Source: Tritrichomonas foetus (Eukaryota > Parabasalia > Tritrichomonadida > Tritrichomonadidae). From it: DNA of 64,000 nucleotides. The notes under the pieces were generated by a model, which saw nothing but the letters and a program-made list of their open reading frames with translations, did no database searches and was not told the DNA's origin. This document shows, piece by piece, positions 21,484 through 31,511 of this stretch. The translations under genes were made by a program, and so were the position numbers. Each line of letters opens with the position of its first letter. The stretch's first letter is position 1. The stretch spans positions 1 through 64,000 of the forward strand of contig MLAK01000552.1 in the NCBI GenBank assembly GCA_001839685.1, in the 5' to 3' direction.

Positions 21484-22029
21484 TAGGTGCCGCTTATGGT
21501 CATTTTCTACTTTTTTATCCATAATGATGCATGACCCCCCTACCCATGCATATTTCTTTCCATTGTAAACATGAATAGTGGAACTTTTTCAATATGCATC
21601 GGTATTTCTTATGATCGATAGAACGCCCAAAATACGGCAGAGTTCAAATGATATTCCCACGATGTGGACGCTAACATATGATGAAAAAGGCAGAGCTGGA
21701 TACCGGTGCCCGCATAAACAATTTTGTCAAGAATTTAATCAATGGAGATGATGTTCGGTTATACAACCCCCTTAACTGCCATTTTTGATCTGTGTGAAAT
21801 TGAAGATTATTTAGCCCTTGCATTTCACCTCAACCCGACTACCAATATTGCGGTTTCTCCGCTTTTTTGACCTTCAGGTTCTCCATGTGATGATCAATTT
21901 TTGATTATCATTTTTTCAATAATCCGATTTTGAAGAGAAAAATGGTCTTTCTAAGAAGATGATTTTTGTTTATCCAAATTTCTCACTTCACCATTTTTGT
22001 GGGCATAAAAGTGTCCATTGCGGCACCTA
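21484..22029. mobile_element. Candidate short TIR element (~546 bp)
   Basis: A perfect 12-bp inverted repeat, TATAGGTGCCGC (21482-21493) and GCGGCACCTATA (22020-22031), brackets about 550 bases. The similarity extends imperfectly inward (ATGG then T-rich in both arms). Ends of the form TA|TAGGTGCC suggest a TA target duplication, as for the mariners here, but the TIR sequence is different. The interior is richer in GC than its surroundings and holds protein-like fragments. The reading is a degenerate or non-autonomous DNA transposon; the family is not assigned. Confidence 0.5.
21575..21870 (+). pseudogene. Decayed coding fragments inside TIR element
   Basis: Two protein-like frames abut at 21751. 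The first (21575-21751) includes MWTLTYDEKGRAGYRCPHKQF, with two Cys and a zinc-ribbon-like look. The second (21751-21870, shifted frame) includes TPLTAIFDLCEIEDYLA. The composition resembles translated protein rather than spacer. The first part is weakly reminiscent of the zinc-ribbon region of IS1595/Merlin-type transposases, but I cannot confirm that. One frameshift and flanking stops mark it as a relic. Confidence 0.35.
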
Positions 22030-22504
22030 TACTGATTTTTTTATGTTAAAATCATCAACTTTTTGATATGTGGCAATTCCGTCTATTTTACCTCACAAGG
22101 TCAAAACAAAATTTCTGTACTTTTTTGGTTTGTTGATTGAATCGATGAGCAATTTAAAATCAAAAATGATTGACCAAATATACTATGAAAAAGGTATGAA
22201 TATGATAATATTCGAAATTCATCACGAGTGTGAATGAGAAATTCGAGATTATAAAAAAATGGTCTCACCAATAGTTTTGATAATTGAAATAGACGACCAC
22301 TCTTTATTAACGGAAAAAAAGTCAAAACATTTTTGAGTAGATTTTGCTCGGCCATGTATCATAAACTATTGAAAAATTTCGTCCATAAATAGTCAGCCAC
22401 ATATTTTTTGACGACCAAAGGCTAAAACTATGGTCAATATTTTCCCGTAACACCCTCTGAATTTCAATCTTCAAAATTTTCATTCAATATTCTAAAACTT
22501 CACT

Positions 22505-22510
22505 TCATTT
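22505..22510 (+). promoter_or_regulatory. Inr-like TCATTT
   Basis: TCA(+1)TTT with +1 at 22507, 19 bases before the ATG of the Cys-rich orphan. It supports that gene being real. Confidence 0.5.
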
Positions 22511-22525
22511 TTTTAAGAGTCAGCC

Positions 22526-23164
22526 ATGAAAGCCGAACTTAGTACAGCCTTTCGTTGTCCATGCGGAAGTGTCTCATGCAGGAACATTCGTGTACGCAGC
22601 ATCGAATTTCCAAATCAAATCACTCATTCATCATCCTGTAAAAATCACGTATATTCTTCTTTACACCACAACTCGCTTAAAGTGGTCAATCAACACTCGA
22701 TTGTTGTTGATAAATGTTGCGGTAATTGCTTGTGTTTCCATTGTTCGCATTGTCATGAACAATTTTCGATTCTGATATTGAAGAAATCGATGTTCGTGAT
22801 TGGATTTAGTCCATCTCTTTTAACGGAAATGGGGCCATCTCCAAAAACAAGCATTGTTAAAATATCTGAATTTCCGATATGTTTGAAATCTTACGTTTCT
22901 TATTCAGAAACGAATGAAAATGTTAAATGTAGCATTAATTCTAAGATTAATAATGTCGAGGTAGATGACATGCCTTTGCTTGATATGTATCGGAAAGCGC
23001 ATTTTTCGGAGGATGACGAAAATTGCTTGTCGGAGTCTGAAATCGGTGACGAGATATGTTCGTACGATTCAGATATAGACATAATGTTTGGTAACAAACA
23101 AAATTTAGTAATTGGTAAATATAATGAGTGGTCAATGAACAAAAATTTATGTATTTTAGATTAA
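22526..23164 (+). CDS. Cys/His-rich orphan protein
   Basis: 212 aa, family not recognised. The N-terminal 90 residues are rich in Cys and His, with RCPCGSVSC and CCGNCLCFHCSHCHEQF. This spacing could bind two or more zinc ions. A hydrophobic-leaning middle (ILKKSMFVIGFSPSLL) follows. The C-terminal third is acidic and Ser-rich (DDENCLSESEIGDE). No signal peptide is obvious. The ATG follows an Inr-like motif, and the frame is open and uses ordinary codons. It lies between a relic transposon and a relic protease, so it could be a mobile or lineage-specific gene. The function is unknown. Confidence 0.6.
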   Translation: MKAELSTAFRCPCGSVSCRNIRVRSIEFPNQITHSSSCKNHVYSSLHHNSLKVVNQHSIVVDKCCGNCLCFHCSHCHEQFSILILKKSMFVIGFSPSLLTEMGPSPKTSIVKISEFPICLKSYVSYSETNENVKCSINSKINNVEVDDMPLLDMYRKAHFSEDDENCLSESEIGDEICSYDSDIDIMFGNKQNLVIGKYNEWSMNKNLCILD

Positions 23165-24373
23165 TCTCGAAAGTAGGTCAGCACATCAATATGTTCGATG
23201 TATTCTATGGCGTCATCATGGTATTCGATATGTTGATATGCTTCATATTTTCGAGCAAATTTTTGTGAATATATCATAATTGATATATGCCATTTTTTGC
23301 AAATTTCGGGATTTGGCTTGTCATTGACCTCCTATATGTTAATTGTTAAATATAAATAAACGAAACTAAGAAAAACCATGTCTTTTTTGTATAAAATAAT
23401 ATGTTATTGTTATTGTGGTAATTCCTTTATTGAAGATTCTAAGATGGTTTTATAATCATCTAAATCGATTTTTTTAGAGGCTTTATTTGCAAAATTTCTT
23501 TTTGTATGATCATCACATAAAATTATTTGAGTATCTGTCATTATTCATCTATATTTTTCATTATTTTGTCATTTTACATCATAATGTAAGATTAGCTATC
23601 GACTAATATGAGCATTGGGTACAAACGTTCAGAATATGATTTTTTGAAAAAATCAAAGTTTATCCTCTTGAAAAATATTAATTAGTTTTATTGTATATTT
23701 TCTTTTTGTATGAAAACAATAGATGATTTTTCGAAAAATTCTTTTTCTGTGAAGATATTATCAAAACCGATTCTTCATGAAATACAATTGTGGTCTGAAT
23801 TTTTGATAAAATAGTATTCAATTCTGCGTTATTCAAAAATTCCAATTTGTGAATGTACATTGCGTAAAAAAATCCGAAACATTTTTTTCACAAACATTTT
23901 ATATAACAATGGCATTATATCTCTATCATTTGTATTATGTATCATGCAATTCTATCAACATCCAATTCTGACATGAAAATACAACGTTGAAAACCTCTAA
24001 CAATTGTAAGATTACATCGTATAAAGATCGCATTTTGACCCAAGATTGATCTCATTTTTTTATATGATGTGCAGGTAACTTTCACTAGAATAAATATGCT
24101 ATTTTTAAGGAATTTCTACCAAGCATTTTCGAAAAAAGCCCTTTTTTATTCGAAAAATTGAAATTGTAAAAAGTGTTTTTCAGAAAGCTCCACTAGAGTT
24201 TTTTAAAAAATTAATTNGCTAATAACATAGTAATATTATTTTAACAATAAAGCGAATTTTCAAAAATGATGTTGTTTTTTTAGAAGAATTGAATACGTAT
24301 TCAAAAAGTTAGAATTCTAATATTGAATTTTACTTATTCCATTATTCAGTATTGTTTGTGATAATTAAAAGTA
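23165..24373. other. Spacer, possibly holding decayed coding sequence
   Basis: No intact gene. Minus-strand fragments near 24060-23680 look weakly protein-like. One contains AIFIRC, also found in the neighbouring protease relic (shared 14 bases CGTATAAAGATCGC at 24018-24031 and 24911-24924). One ambiguous base is at 24217. Confidence 0.4.
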
Positions 24374-25065
24374 TCATTCAAGAAGATATATTAGAGCATC
24401 AATAGCTTCCGATTTTAGGTATTTCTGGAGGTTTACAATCGATTGCATTCCAGAATCATTATATTCCATCCACATTTTTTCTCTTAAAATCACTTTGTAA
24501 TGGAAATTTGAATAGAGTAATATACCAAATAAATGATATTTATTCAAATTCCATCTCAAAATATTGTAGGGTTTTATCTTTGGAATTCCAGATCCAACTC
24601 TTCACGAAGAACTAAAAAATAAGGCATTCGAGCAATCATATCGATTGTTCGAACTGATGTCTGCTGTAGGCAATGTTCACAGGAATAATTCAAAAGAATA
24701 TCAGGTTGAAAGTAATCTTTCAATGCTTCTTCAATAGTTTCACTTGAATCGACTGATATCGTCAATGAGGTGAAATCATTGTTCGTAGTTTGAATAAAGC
24801 CGCATTGGCATGTTTTTACATTTTCACTTTTTCCAAAAAACAATAAATCAAAATTTAAATTATCATAATTAACAAGAGTTTTTGTTAGTCTTCTTATCAT
24901 AAAATCACAACGTATAAAGATCGCCTTTTGAATTCGAGCCGATAGAAAATGTAATAATTTTTGTAGAATAGAATATAAGAGGTAAATATAAAAAAAATGC
25001 CACTGAGAGCAAGAAATTCTATCATTTTTTTTGATGATTAATTTTATAAAACGCAACTTTTTCAA
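24374..25065 (-). pseudogene. Ubiquitin-specific protease (USP) relic
   Basis: Two frames of one decayed USP. The upstream frame (25065-24574, no ATG at its beginning) holds FFGKSENVKTCQCGF, then an acidic stretch with SLTISVDSSETIEEALKDYF and YSCEHC. This is the zinc-ribbon and 'leading to FxG...LxL' part of USP domains. The downstream frame (24559-24374) holds YHLFGILLYSNFHYKV and MWMEYNDS, like the C-terminal His-box region. The usual GHY is degraded to FHY. The frames are offset and separated by stops, and no Cys box was found upstream. It is a fragment of a USP distinct from the giant USP at 44172. Confidence 0.65.
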
Positions 25066-25830
25066 TACATATTCAGTCGATATTTCAATGAAAAAAAACT
25101 TATTTTCATGAAAATTTTTATATTCTTTAAAAGGCTAAAATGTCATATTAATGAAGAATTTCCATTTGAAAATAAATACACATATATGTTACAATATTTT
25201 TCTTTAATAAATATGTGTCAATCAAGAATTACAATTTTTTTTAGGAATATTTATAAAAAAGTATTAGCATCAAAAAAATGTCATTGATATATTTTAAATT
25301 ATATATAGTTACATCCACATAAAAAATTAATAAAAAATATCTATTAGATTTTGTTTAAATGCAAAAAATTACAAAAACTCTTTGGTGTGCAGAACGGCCT
25401 ATTCATTTTTTTCTTAATTTTACTAGATAAAAGTGAATTGTATCAAAAATAATTAGGATTTGGGGTTATAGATCCTGAAAAATTGAAAAACCACGGTTTT
25501 AGAAATTATTATTTTTTCAACCCTTTAAAATCATTTAAACTTCAAATTAATTATATATTCATGATATTTAAATATAATTAAGATTATACTATGAAATTTA
25601 AATCAAATTAATAATTTTTTACTGACAAAAAATAAAATATCATTTTTCGAAATTGCCAAGTGACCATGCTGCTGAACAGTTTAATAATAATATATCGATA
25701 GTTTATCTAGTATGTAATGATGCAGTGTTTTTCTTTTTTCGAGAAACTTATCCTGTCTGAAGAAAAAGTTGATTCAAAATATCTTTATACGATGTGTAAG
25801 ATTGAATAGAATTCATTCATAATCAAAGAA
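25066..25830. other. AT-rich spacer
   Basis: No gene. ATCTTTATACGATGT (25781-25795) is the inverted form of a motif near 24014-24028. Inr-like TCATTC/TCATAA lie at 25813-25822, just before the next gene. Confidence 0.5.
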
Positions 25831-26895
25831 ATGACAATAATTGATACATACACTCAAATTATTATCAATTATCGTTTGATTGATCTTCCTATGCAAAACT
25901 TTAAGACACCAGAAGGATATGAATTTATTAAGAATCTATCACAGGGTTTCTTTTCAAGATCAGCATTAGTGAAGTCTAATTTGGGAGAGTTGTTTGTATG
26001 TAAAAGAATCTCAAAAAAATTGATAGATGATGTACAAGCTTTCATTGAAAGACTTGATCACATATCAACACTAAATTCTCCATTTATTGTATCCTATAAT
26101 TTGATTAAAGAAGATGAAGAAGATATCATCTTAATTCGAAAATTCATTGAAGGTGATTCATTAATAGATTCAGCTCTTGAAAAATATGAAATAGATCAAA
26201 ATAATGCATATGCAATGTGGAAAATTGTTATTCGAACCTTTGCACATCTACATAGACATCATATAATATCTACCTATATTTTACCATCTAATATTTTTGT
26301 CTTAAACTCAAACTCAATTCTTATCACAGATACTCTCCCTCTTTCATTGAAAATTAATATCCAAAATCGAACTCCTAATTTGTTACAGGTTGGATTTTTA
26401 CCTCCTGAAGCATTTGGTGCCAAACCAATGAATGAAGCCTCTGATACTTGGTCATTAGGGGTATTACTTCATTATATGATCAGTAGATCTCTCCCTTTCC
26501 GAACTAAAAACTTGTGCACTATTGCTGAAGAAATATTGCATTGTGAGGTTACTATCAATCCCTCACTTCCATTGGACATACAAGGAATCATTAAAACTCT
26601 CTTGCACAATACTAATGAAAAAAGTTTAATTCTTGAGAAACTAGTTGTTGATAGAATTTCAGCATCACGATCTCAATCACTTCCACTTGCTTTACCCAGG
26701 ATATCTGGTTTAAATGCAAGACCAACACTATTGAAACAAATCCCAAAAATTGTGTCATTAAATCCCTCAAAACCACCAACTTTATTATCATTATGTTCGC
26801 GCTCAAATGAAAGTCAGCGTGAAAATGCAATATTGACTGTTAGAGCAAGAGCAGGTTATCATTTCCACCCTGCACATAATCCATTGTCTGTTTAA
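25831..26895 (+). CDS. Pseudokinase-like protein
   Basis: 354 aa with a protein-kinase fold but missing catalytic residues. The ATP-anchoring lysine is kept (VCKR, K58), and so are the F-helix DTWSLGVLLHYMI and a PPEAF version of APE. The catalytic HRD is replaced by ISTYILPSN, and DFG by ITDTLP. The glycine loop reads SQGFFSRS, with one Gly. By family knowledge such a domain is unlikely to phosphorylate and may act as a scaffold. The C-terminus (about 290-354) is a Ser/Leu/Pro-rich tail ending in YHFHPAHNPLSV. The start may be the ATG at 25831 or the internal ATG at 25891 just before the kinase fold. Initiator-like motifs at 25813-25822 favour the first. Confidence 0.75.
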   Translation: MTIIDTYTQIIINYRLIDLPMQNFKTPEGYEFIKNLSQGFFSRSALVKSNLGELFVCKRISKKLIDDVQAFIERLDHISTLNSPFIVSYNLIKEDEEDIILIRKFIEGDSLIDSALEKYEIDQNNAYAMWKIVIRTFAHLHRHHIISTYILPSNIFVLNSNSILITDTLPLSLKINIQNRTPNLLQVGFLPPEAFGAKPMNEASDTWSLGVLLHYMISRSLPFRTKNLCTIAEEILHCEVTINPSLPLDIQGIIKTLLHNTNEKSLILEKLVVDRISASRSQSLPLALPRISGLNARPTLLKQIPKIVSLNPSKPPTLLSLCSRSNESQRENAILTVRARAGYHFHPAHNPLSV

Positions 26896-27149
26896 TATAC
26901 AAAACTATATTTAATATTAAAAAAAAATAATTTTCTTCATTCATCTTTGAATCATTAACATTTTTCCAAATTTAACATTTCAATCACATGTAAGTAAAAA
27001 AAATTAAAAGAAAGAAAAATATGAAGCAAAATAGACAAATCAAACAAAAATAAGACAAAGAAAATGGTTATTGGAAGTATTTAATAAATATGCAAATAAA
27101 TAAATAAATAAGGCAAATATATATATCATAAAAAATACATGTAAGGCAG

Positions 27150-29714
27150 CTATGCTTCAACTTGAGTGAAATTATAAATCGCAATTTGATCAGTTGTATT
27201 CAATGATTCATCAAAAGAATTAATAAATGGTTTCGTTTCAACATCAATAAAAATTAATGTTGCTTCATTTGGTGAGAAATACATTTCTGTTGGATATCTG
27301 TTTTTATCGATAGCAATCTCAAAAATTCCGCGTTTATTCGTCATATCCCAAACATGAATTCTGCTGTCTTTTCCTCCCGAAAACAAAAACTTATGTGTTT
27401 CGTATTCAGCCGTCATCAACGAAGATATTTCATCACCGTGTCTGAGGAAGCACATTTCTGCAACACCTGTTTGAAGGGACCAAAGCTTTACTGTCATATC
27501 TTTTGATCCAGAAAAGAATTTATTGTCTCCAAAAGGCTTCAAACATGTAATTCCCATTGTGTGGCCCACAAGTCTAGCAACTATTGAGCCATCTTGATTA
27601 AAAACATGGATAACAGGATAATCGCTAGATGCAACAACCAAAGAGTCATTCACAGCACAAATTGAACTAATATCTTTCATTGTTTCAGAAACTAATTTCT
27701 TTTTAGAAACTCGGCCATGAGTCCAATCAACATTTCGAACTTCAATTCCAGTCCTTCGAGCCATATCTTCATATTTTTGCTTGAATTTTGCATTTGATTT
27801 CGTCTGCTGACTACTTGTGGTTGCTGACACTCTTGGCCATATATAAACTGTATCGTCTAAGCCAAGTGCAACATTATTTCCCCAAATTGTGATAGATGAC
27901 TTTTTGACGAATTCTTTTCGAACGTATAAAGTATCAGTGCATTCCAATGTTTCCAAATCAAAGGCACGAACACGGACGTCACCTTGGATCCATAAAATTT
28001 TATCTGAAACTGTCATTGAAGTAGCTGGCAAAAAGAATCCAGACTGCTGTTCTACATCATTTTGACCTTGAACAATTTGATGGGATTTAAATTCATCTTT
28101 ATAAACAACATTAATTGCTACACCTTCGTGGATAATTGATGCTTCGATATTATGAATATCAAATAAAGTGCGGTTTTCTGGTTGATATTTTCCGTAATAA
28201 AATGATTTAAGATTTGGTGAGAGTTTTGCAGGAATCATAAATTTCTTTGGATAAAAAATTGATTCAGACTCAGATATTAATTCAACTTCATCACTTGTGT
28301 TTTCTGGTACGAAAGGCTCGTTATTATACTCTTGGGTAGTTCTAGAAACTTGTCTTCGCATTTCTTTTGACATCTTCAAAGAAACATTTGGTGCAGATTG
28401 ATCTTTTGAATAAATCTTATCAATGCCCAACTTTTCAGTGAAAATGTTCAAAAATTGAACAAAACGTTCTTCTGCTTTTTCTTGGCGTGGTAAGCGTTCT
28501 TCAGGTGAATATTCCTTGAGTTTTCTAATATAATGATAACAATTTTGAAGGTAACGGTTATATAAATCGTATTTCATTGTATCTAATGAATTCGTATTTG
28601 GTTCCCAATCTTCCAAATTCGGCAAGGAAGGAAGATCATCTGATTCATCATCTTCATCTGCGCTTTCATTATTCGATTCTTCTTCTTCGTTTTTAACCAT
28701 GAAATTTTGTGGAGGCTTTTCTTGTTTGAATGAAACGGTTGGATGTTGTCTTAAAGGTGGAATTTCTGTTGAAAATGAAATATTTCCTTCATTTTGGGTT
28801 GATTTGTTTGTAGAAGTAGATTGTGACGAGTTAAGAGTGGTACTTTCTTCTCTAGCTGGAAGCCAGTCATTTATCGAATTTGTGCGTGATGGAAATCCGC
28901 TAAAACCAGAAAATGCAGAACTCATCGAGTATTCCCTATTGAGAAAAAAATCTGCAAACCCTGACGTTGATGGCTCTCTTGACGGATAGTATGAAGTTTC
29001 TGCTTTGTCCGATGAATTGGACACTAGTGAAGTTTGCTGATTTTCTGATTGCTCAGAAACGATTTGGGGCTGTGGAATTGGCTGAAGTGATGAAATATTT
29101 TGTGTGAGAGGAGGCATCGAGCTGGTAGGCGAAATAATCTGTGAGGCTAATCCAGAACTTGAATTTGTGATTTGATTTGGCGGAGTCGTCGGTTTAAAAA
29201 TTGGCTGAATTATTGACGAATTGAAGGAAGGAAGAATTGACGGCGAGTTTGGTTGAGGCGGAATATAAGAAGGAGATTGTTGGATATCGTAAGATGAGCT
29301 TGGCGGTATTGGTGCTTGAGATTGAATTGGCGTATTGATATTCAACGGGAGAGTTGGCGTATAGGCGGGCGATTGTTGGTTGTCATAAGATGGACTCTGC
29401 TGATGAGGCGACTGGGACTGAAGTTGTGGATTCATGTTTGGCGGGAGCGCATTTAAGTTAATTTGTGCCTTCGGAGCTTGTCCGGCATTTGGATCTACCA
29501 GTTTTTGATTGTTTGTGAACCACACACGAACAGAAGTGTCGTTCCAATGGCCAGGGTTGATCTCATTTAATTCTTTTGTGGTTTGGGTATTGAAATTCTT
29601 TCGGTCCTGTGATCGTTTAGGGTAATTAAAATATATGACGATGTTTTTCTGAAGAATTTTGAGTTCTTCTTGGTTTGGAAAATAGCGATCATCACGTTGT
29701 TTCTTTTCTTCCAT
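27150..29714 (-). CDS. Homeodomain-like plus WD40 protein
   Basis: 854 aa. Residues about 12-65 resemble a homeodomain: helices rich in Leu/Ile, then a recognition-helix signature SVRVWFTNNQK (compare WFxN). A long Pro/Gln/Ser-rich low-complexity region follows (about 75-340). An acidic stretch (EEEESNNESADEDDESDD) comes next, then a conserved-looking middle. A WD40 propeller covers roughly 560-854, with clear blades such as FFSGSKDMTVKLWSL and FLFSGGKDSRIHVWDM. It may be a DNA-binding regulator with a protein-interaction platform; this role is inferred from the domains only. The homeodomain call is weak because only the third helix is diagnostic. The ATG at 29714 is the natural start. Confidence 0.7.
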   Translation of the reverse strand: MEEKKQRDDRYFPNQEELKILQKNIVIYFNYPKRSQDRKNFNTQTTKELNEINPGHWNDTSVRVWFTNNQKLVDPNAGQAPKAQINLNALPPNMNPQLQSQSPHQQSPSYDNQQSPAYTPTLPLNINTPIQSQAPIPPSSSYDIQQSPSYIPPQPNSPSILPSFNSSIIQPIFKPTTPPNQITNSSSGLASQIISPTSSMPPLTQNISSLQPIPQPQIVSEQSENQQTSLVSNSSDKAETSYYPSREPSTSGFADFFLNREYSMSSAFSGFSGFPSRTNSINDWLPAREESTTLNSSQSTSTNKSTQNEGNISFSTEIPPLRQHPTVSFKQEKPPQNFMVKNEEEESNNESADEDDESDDLPSLPNLEDWEPNTNSLDTMKYDLYNRYLQNCYHYIRKLKEYSPEERLPRQEKAEERFVQFLNIFTEKLGIDKIYSKDQSAPNVSLKMSKEMRRQVSRTTQEYNNEPFVPENTSDEVELISESESIFYPKKFMIPAKLSPNLKSFYYGKYQPENRTLFDIHNIEASIIHEGVAINVVYKDEFKSHQIVQGQNDVEQQSGFFLPATSMTVSDKILWIQGDVRVRAFDLETLECTDTLYVRKEFVKKSSITIWGNNVALGLDDTVYIWPRVSATTSSQQTKSNAKFKQKYEDMARRTGIEVRNVDWTHGRVSKKKLVSETMKDISSICAVNDSLVVASSDYPVIHVFNQDGSIVARLVGHTMGITCLKPFGDNKFFSGSKDMTVKLWSLQTGVAEMCFLRHGDEISSLMTAEYETHKFLFSGGKDSRIHVWDMTNKRGIFEIAIDKNRYPTEMYFSPNEATLIFIDVETKPFINSFDESLNTTDQIAIYNFTQVEA

Positions 29715-30428
29715 GATTTTTTTAAGGTGTAAAGGATTTGACCTTAATAGCGGTTAAAGACAAAAAAAGCCGCCAATAATTATTCAATATAATTCAATAA
29801 ATTGAATGCAAGAATTATAAAGCATTTAATTAGTTGCTCATTATTAATCCAACAATTATATCGATATCAACAGTGAAATCATTGACTTTAAATAGCAATG
29901 AATATCATAAGACAAATAAATGCATCTAAAAAATGATTATTGACAGATCCTTCAATGACGGAAATATTTGGGAAAACCTGTTCATAACAATATCGTCAAT
30001 AAACTTTAATAACTGCTTTAGGATATATAGATGGTTCACACATATGCACAAAATGATTCGAAAAACGAAAATTGTAGGTATTTTCTTCGACGATTACACA
30101 TTTGATGTCACAATTTTTTTTGAAAAAGTTTGAAGCTTTAACTTTTCATAGCTTACTTGGTCGTTATCTCCATTTGAGTTTTTCAAAAACTGAGTAATTC
30201 GTATAAGAACAAATTTATAACTTCTTACATAACTACTAAGTGTTGCTTAGGGTCATTTCATATATTATGATTTCTCACTTATTTGATTTTTTGACAAATT
30301 AAGCGTATGCGCATACTATAGGAAATCGATTTGCATGTATTTATATTTAAAAAATTAACAAAACTAATTCGGAATAGAAATTTTAAATACAATCAAACAA
30401 AATTACATATAAAAAACACTGAACAAAG
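29715..30428. other. Spacer
   Basis: No supported gene. A 66-codon ATG frame (29933-30133) lacks recognisable motifs and is regarded as chance. Confidence 0.5.
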
Positions 30429-31511
30429 TTATTGCAAATGCAATTGCGCATTTGGTGAGTTTGGCTGAGAACGCATCTTCCTCGCAGGTTCAACTTTATT
30501 TAGTTGTTGTTGAGCCTTCTTGAACATTAAGTCGTATCCTGGCACAATCTGTCTTTGATGTGTTCCGTTTGAGTTGGTTCGAGTGAGGCCGTCACAGGCA
30601 GGCTTCGTGGAAGGCAAAACAATATCGCGGGTGGAAAACGATCCCACCGAATAATTCGAACTGGCTGATGAAAACCCACTTTTCACGTTGGTGCAGCTGC
30701 TGCTGCCTGATGCGTTGCTTCCAAATTTTGTGAAAAATGGATGCTCGAGTGCTGCGCGAGCGGAGAGCCTCTTTGAGGGGTCTAGCTGAATCAAGTTTCG
30801 AACCAATGCCGCAAAAGTTTCATCTGTCGGTGGAATTGAATACTCGCCTCGAAATGCTTCCGCTATTGCAATCGAATGACTTTCTGGATTAAACGGGTGC
30901 TTTCCGAAGGCGAGAATGTATAGGCATATTCCTATAGAGTACATGTCACTTTTCTTTGGATCATAGGCGCACTTTTTCATACATTCTGGTGCTGCATATG
31001 GAAAAGTGCCGCAAAACGAAGTAACGAGAGCGTCGGAAGGGGAGTAGAGCGACAATCCCCAATCAATATATTTTGGGCGATCCAGACTGTCGAGCGCGAT
31101 GTTCGATGGTTTGATATCTCGATGAGTGATATTCAATGAATGAAAATAAGCAGTTGCATCGAGAATTTGTCGGAAATATATACGGATGGTATTTAATGAT
31201 AAGACTTTTTTCTCCTCTAAAACATCGTTAAGTGTCATTTTCGGACAATATTCCATAACGATATTATATGAATTCGGCGTCTCGAAATAATCGTAAAGTC
31301 GGATAACATTCGGATGACCAACTTTGCGAAGAACTTCTGTTTCTTGAATAAACATTTGGCGTGTGAATTTGTCGTTTTTATTTTTTCCTTTATCAATGAC
31401 TTTCATGCAAAAATCGCAATTGTATCGAGGGGAAAAAACGCGTGAGGCTGTTCCAAATCGACCATGCCCAAGTTCTTCTTTAAATACATATGTGTCTAGT
31501 GGTTCTTTCAT
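30429..31511 (-). CDS. CAMK-like serine/threonine protein kinase
   Basis: 360 aa. The kinase domain spans about 8-263, with glycine loop GHGRFG, a CMKVID lysine, HRDIKPSN, a DWG in place of DFG, and SFCGTFPYAAPE at the end of the activation segment. Next come SDMYSIGICLYILAFGKHPFNP and a final KRLSARAALEHPFF. This suits the CAMK/AMPK-like kinases that are expanded in trichomonads. The C-terminal 95 residues are Ser/Asn/Gln-rich and probably disordered, with many possible phosphosites. DWG keeps the metal-binding Asp, so activity is expected. It starts at the ATG at 31511 with no earlier alternative. The substrate is unknown. Confidence 0.88.
   Translation of the reverse strand: MKEPLDTYVFKEELGHGRFGTASRVFSPRYNCDFCMKVIDKGKNKNDKFTRQMFIQETEVLRKVGHPNVIRLYDYFETPNSYNIVMEYCPKMTLNDVLEEKKVLSLNTIRIYFRQILDATAYFHSLNITHRDIKPSNIALDSLDRPKYIDWGLSLYSPSDALVTSFCGTFPYAAPECMKKCAYDPKKSDMYSIGICLYILAFGKHPFNPESHSIAIAEAFRGEYSIPPTDETFAALVRNLIQLDPSKRLSARAALEHPFFTKFGSNASGSSSCTNVKSGFSSASSNYSVGSFSTRDIVLPSTKPACDGLTRTNSNGTHQRQIVPGYDLMFKKAQQQLNKVEPARKMRSQPNSPNAQLHLQ

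Larger units (their letters stand above)
20598..22525. other. Gene-poor region with relic element
   Basis: No intact gene. It contains the TIR-bounded element 21484-22029 with decayed coding fragments. Elsewhere it is AT-rich, with a T-rich run near 21161-21177 and no coding signal that I trust. Confidence 0.55.

Noticed and set aside
21363..22401. Larger element bounded by TGTGGCTG / CAGCCACA
   Set aside because: Only eight bases match, with no extended similarity or target duplication.
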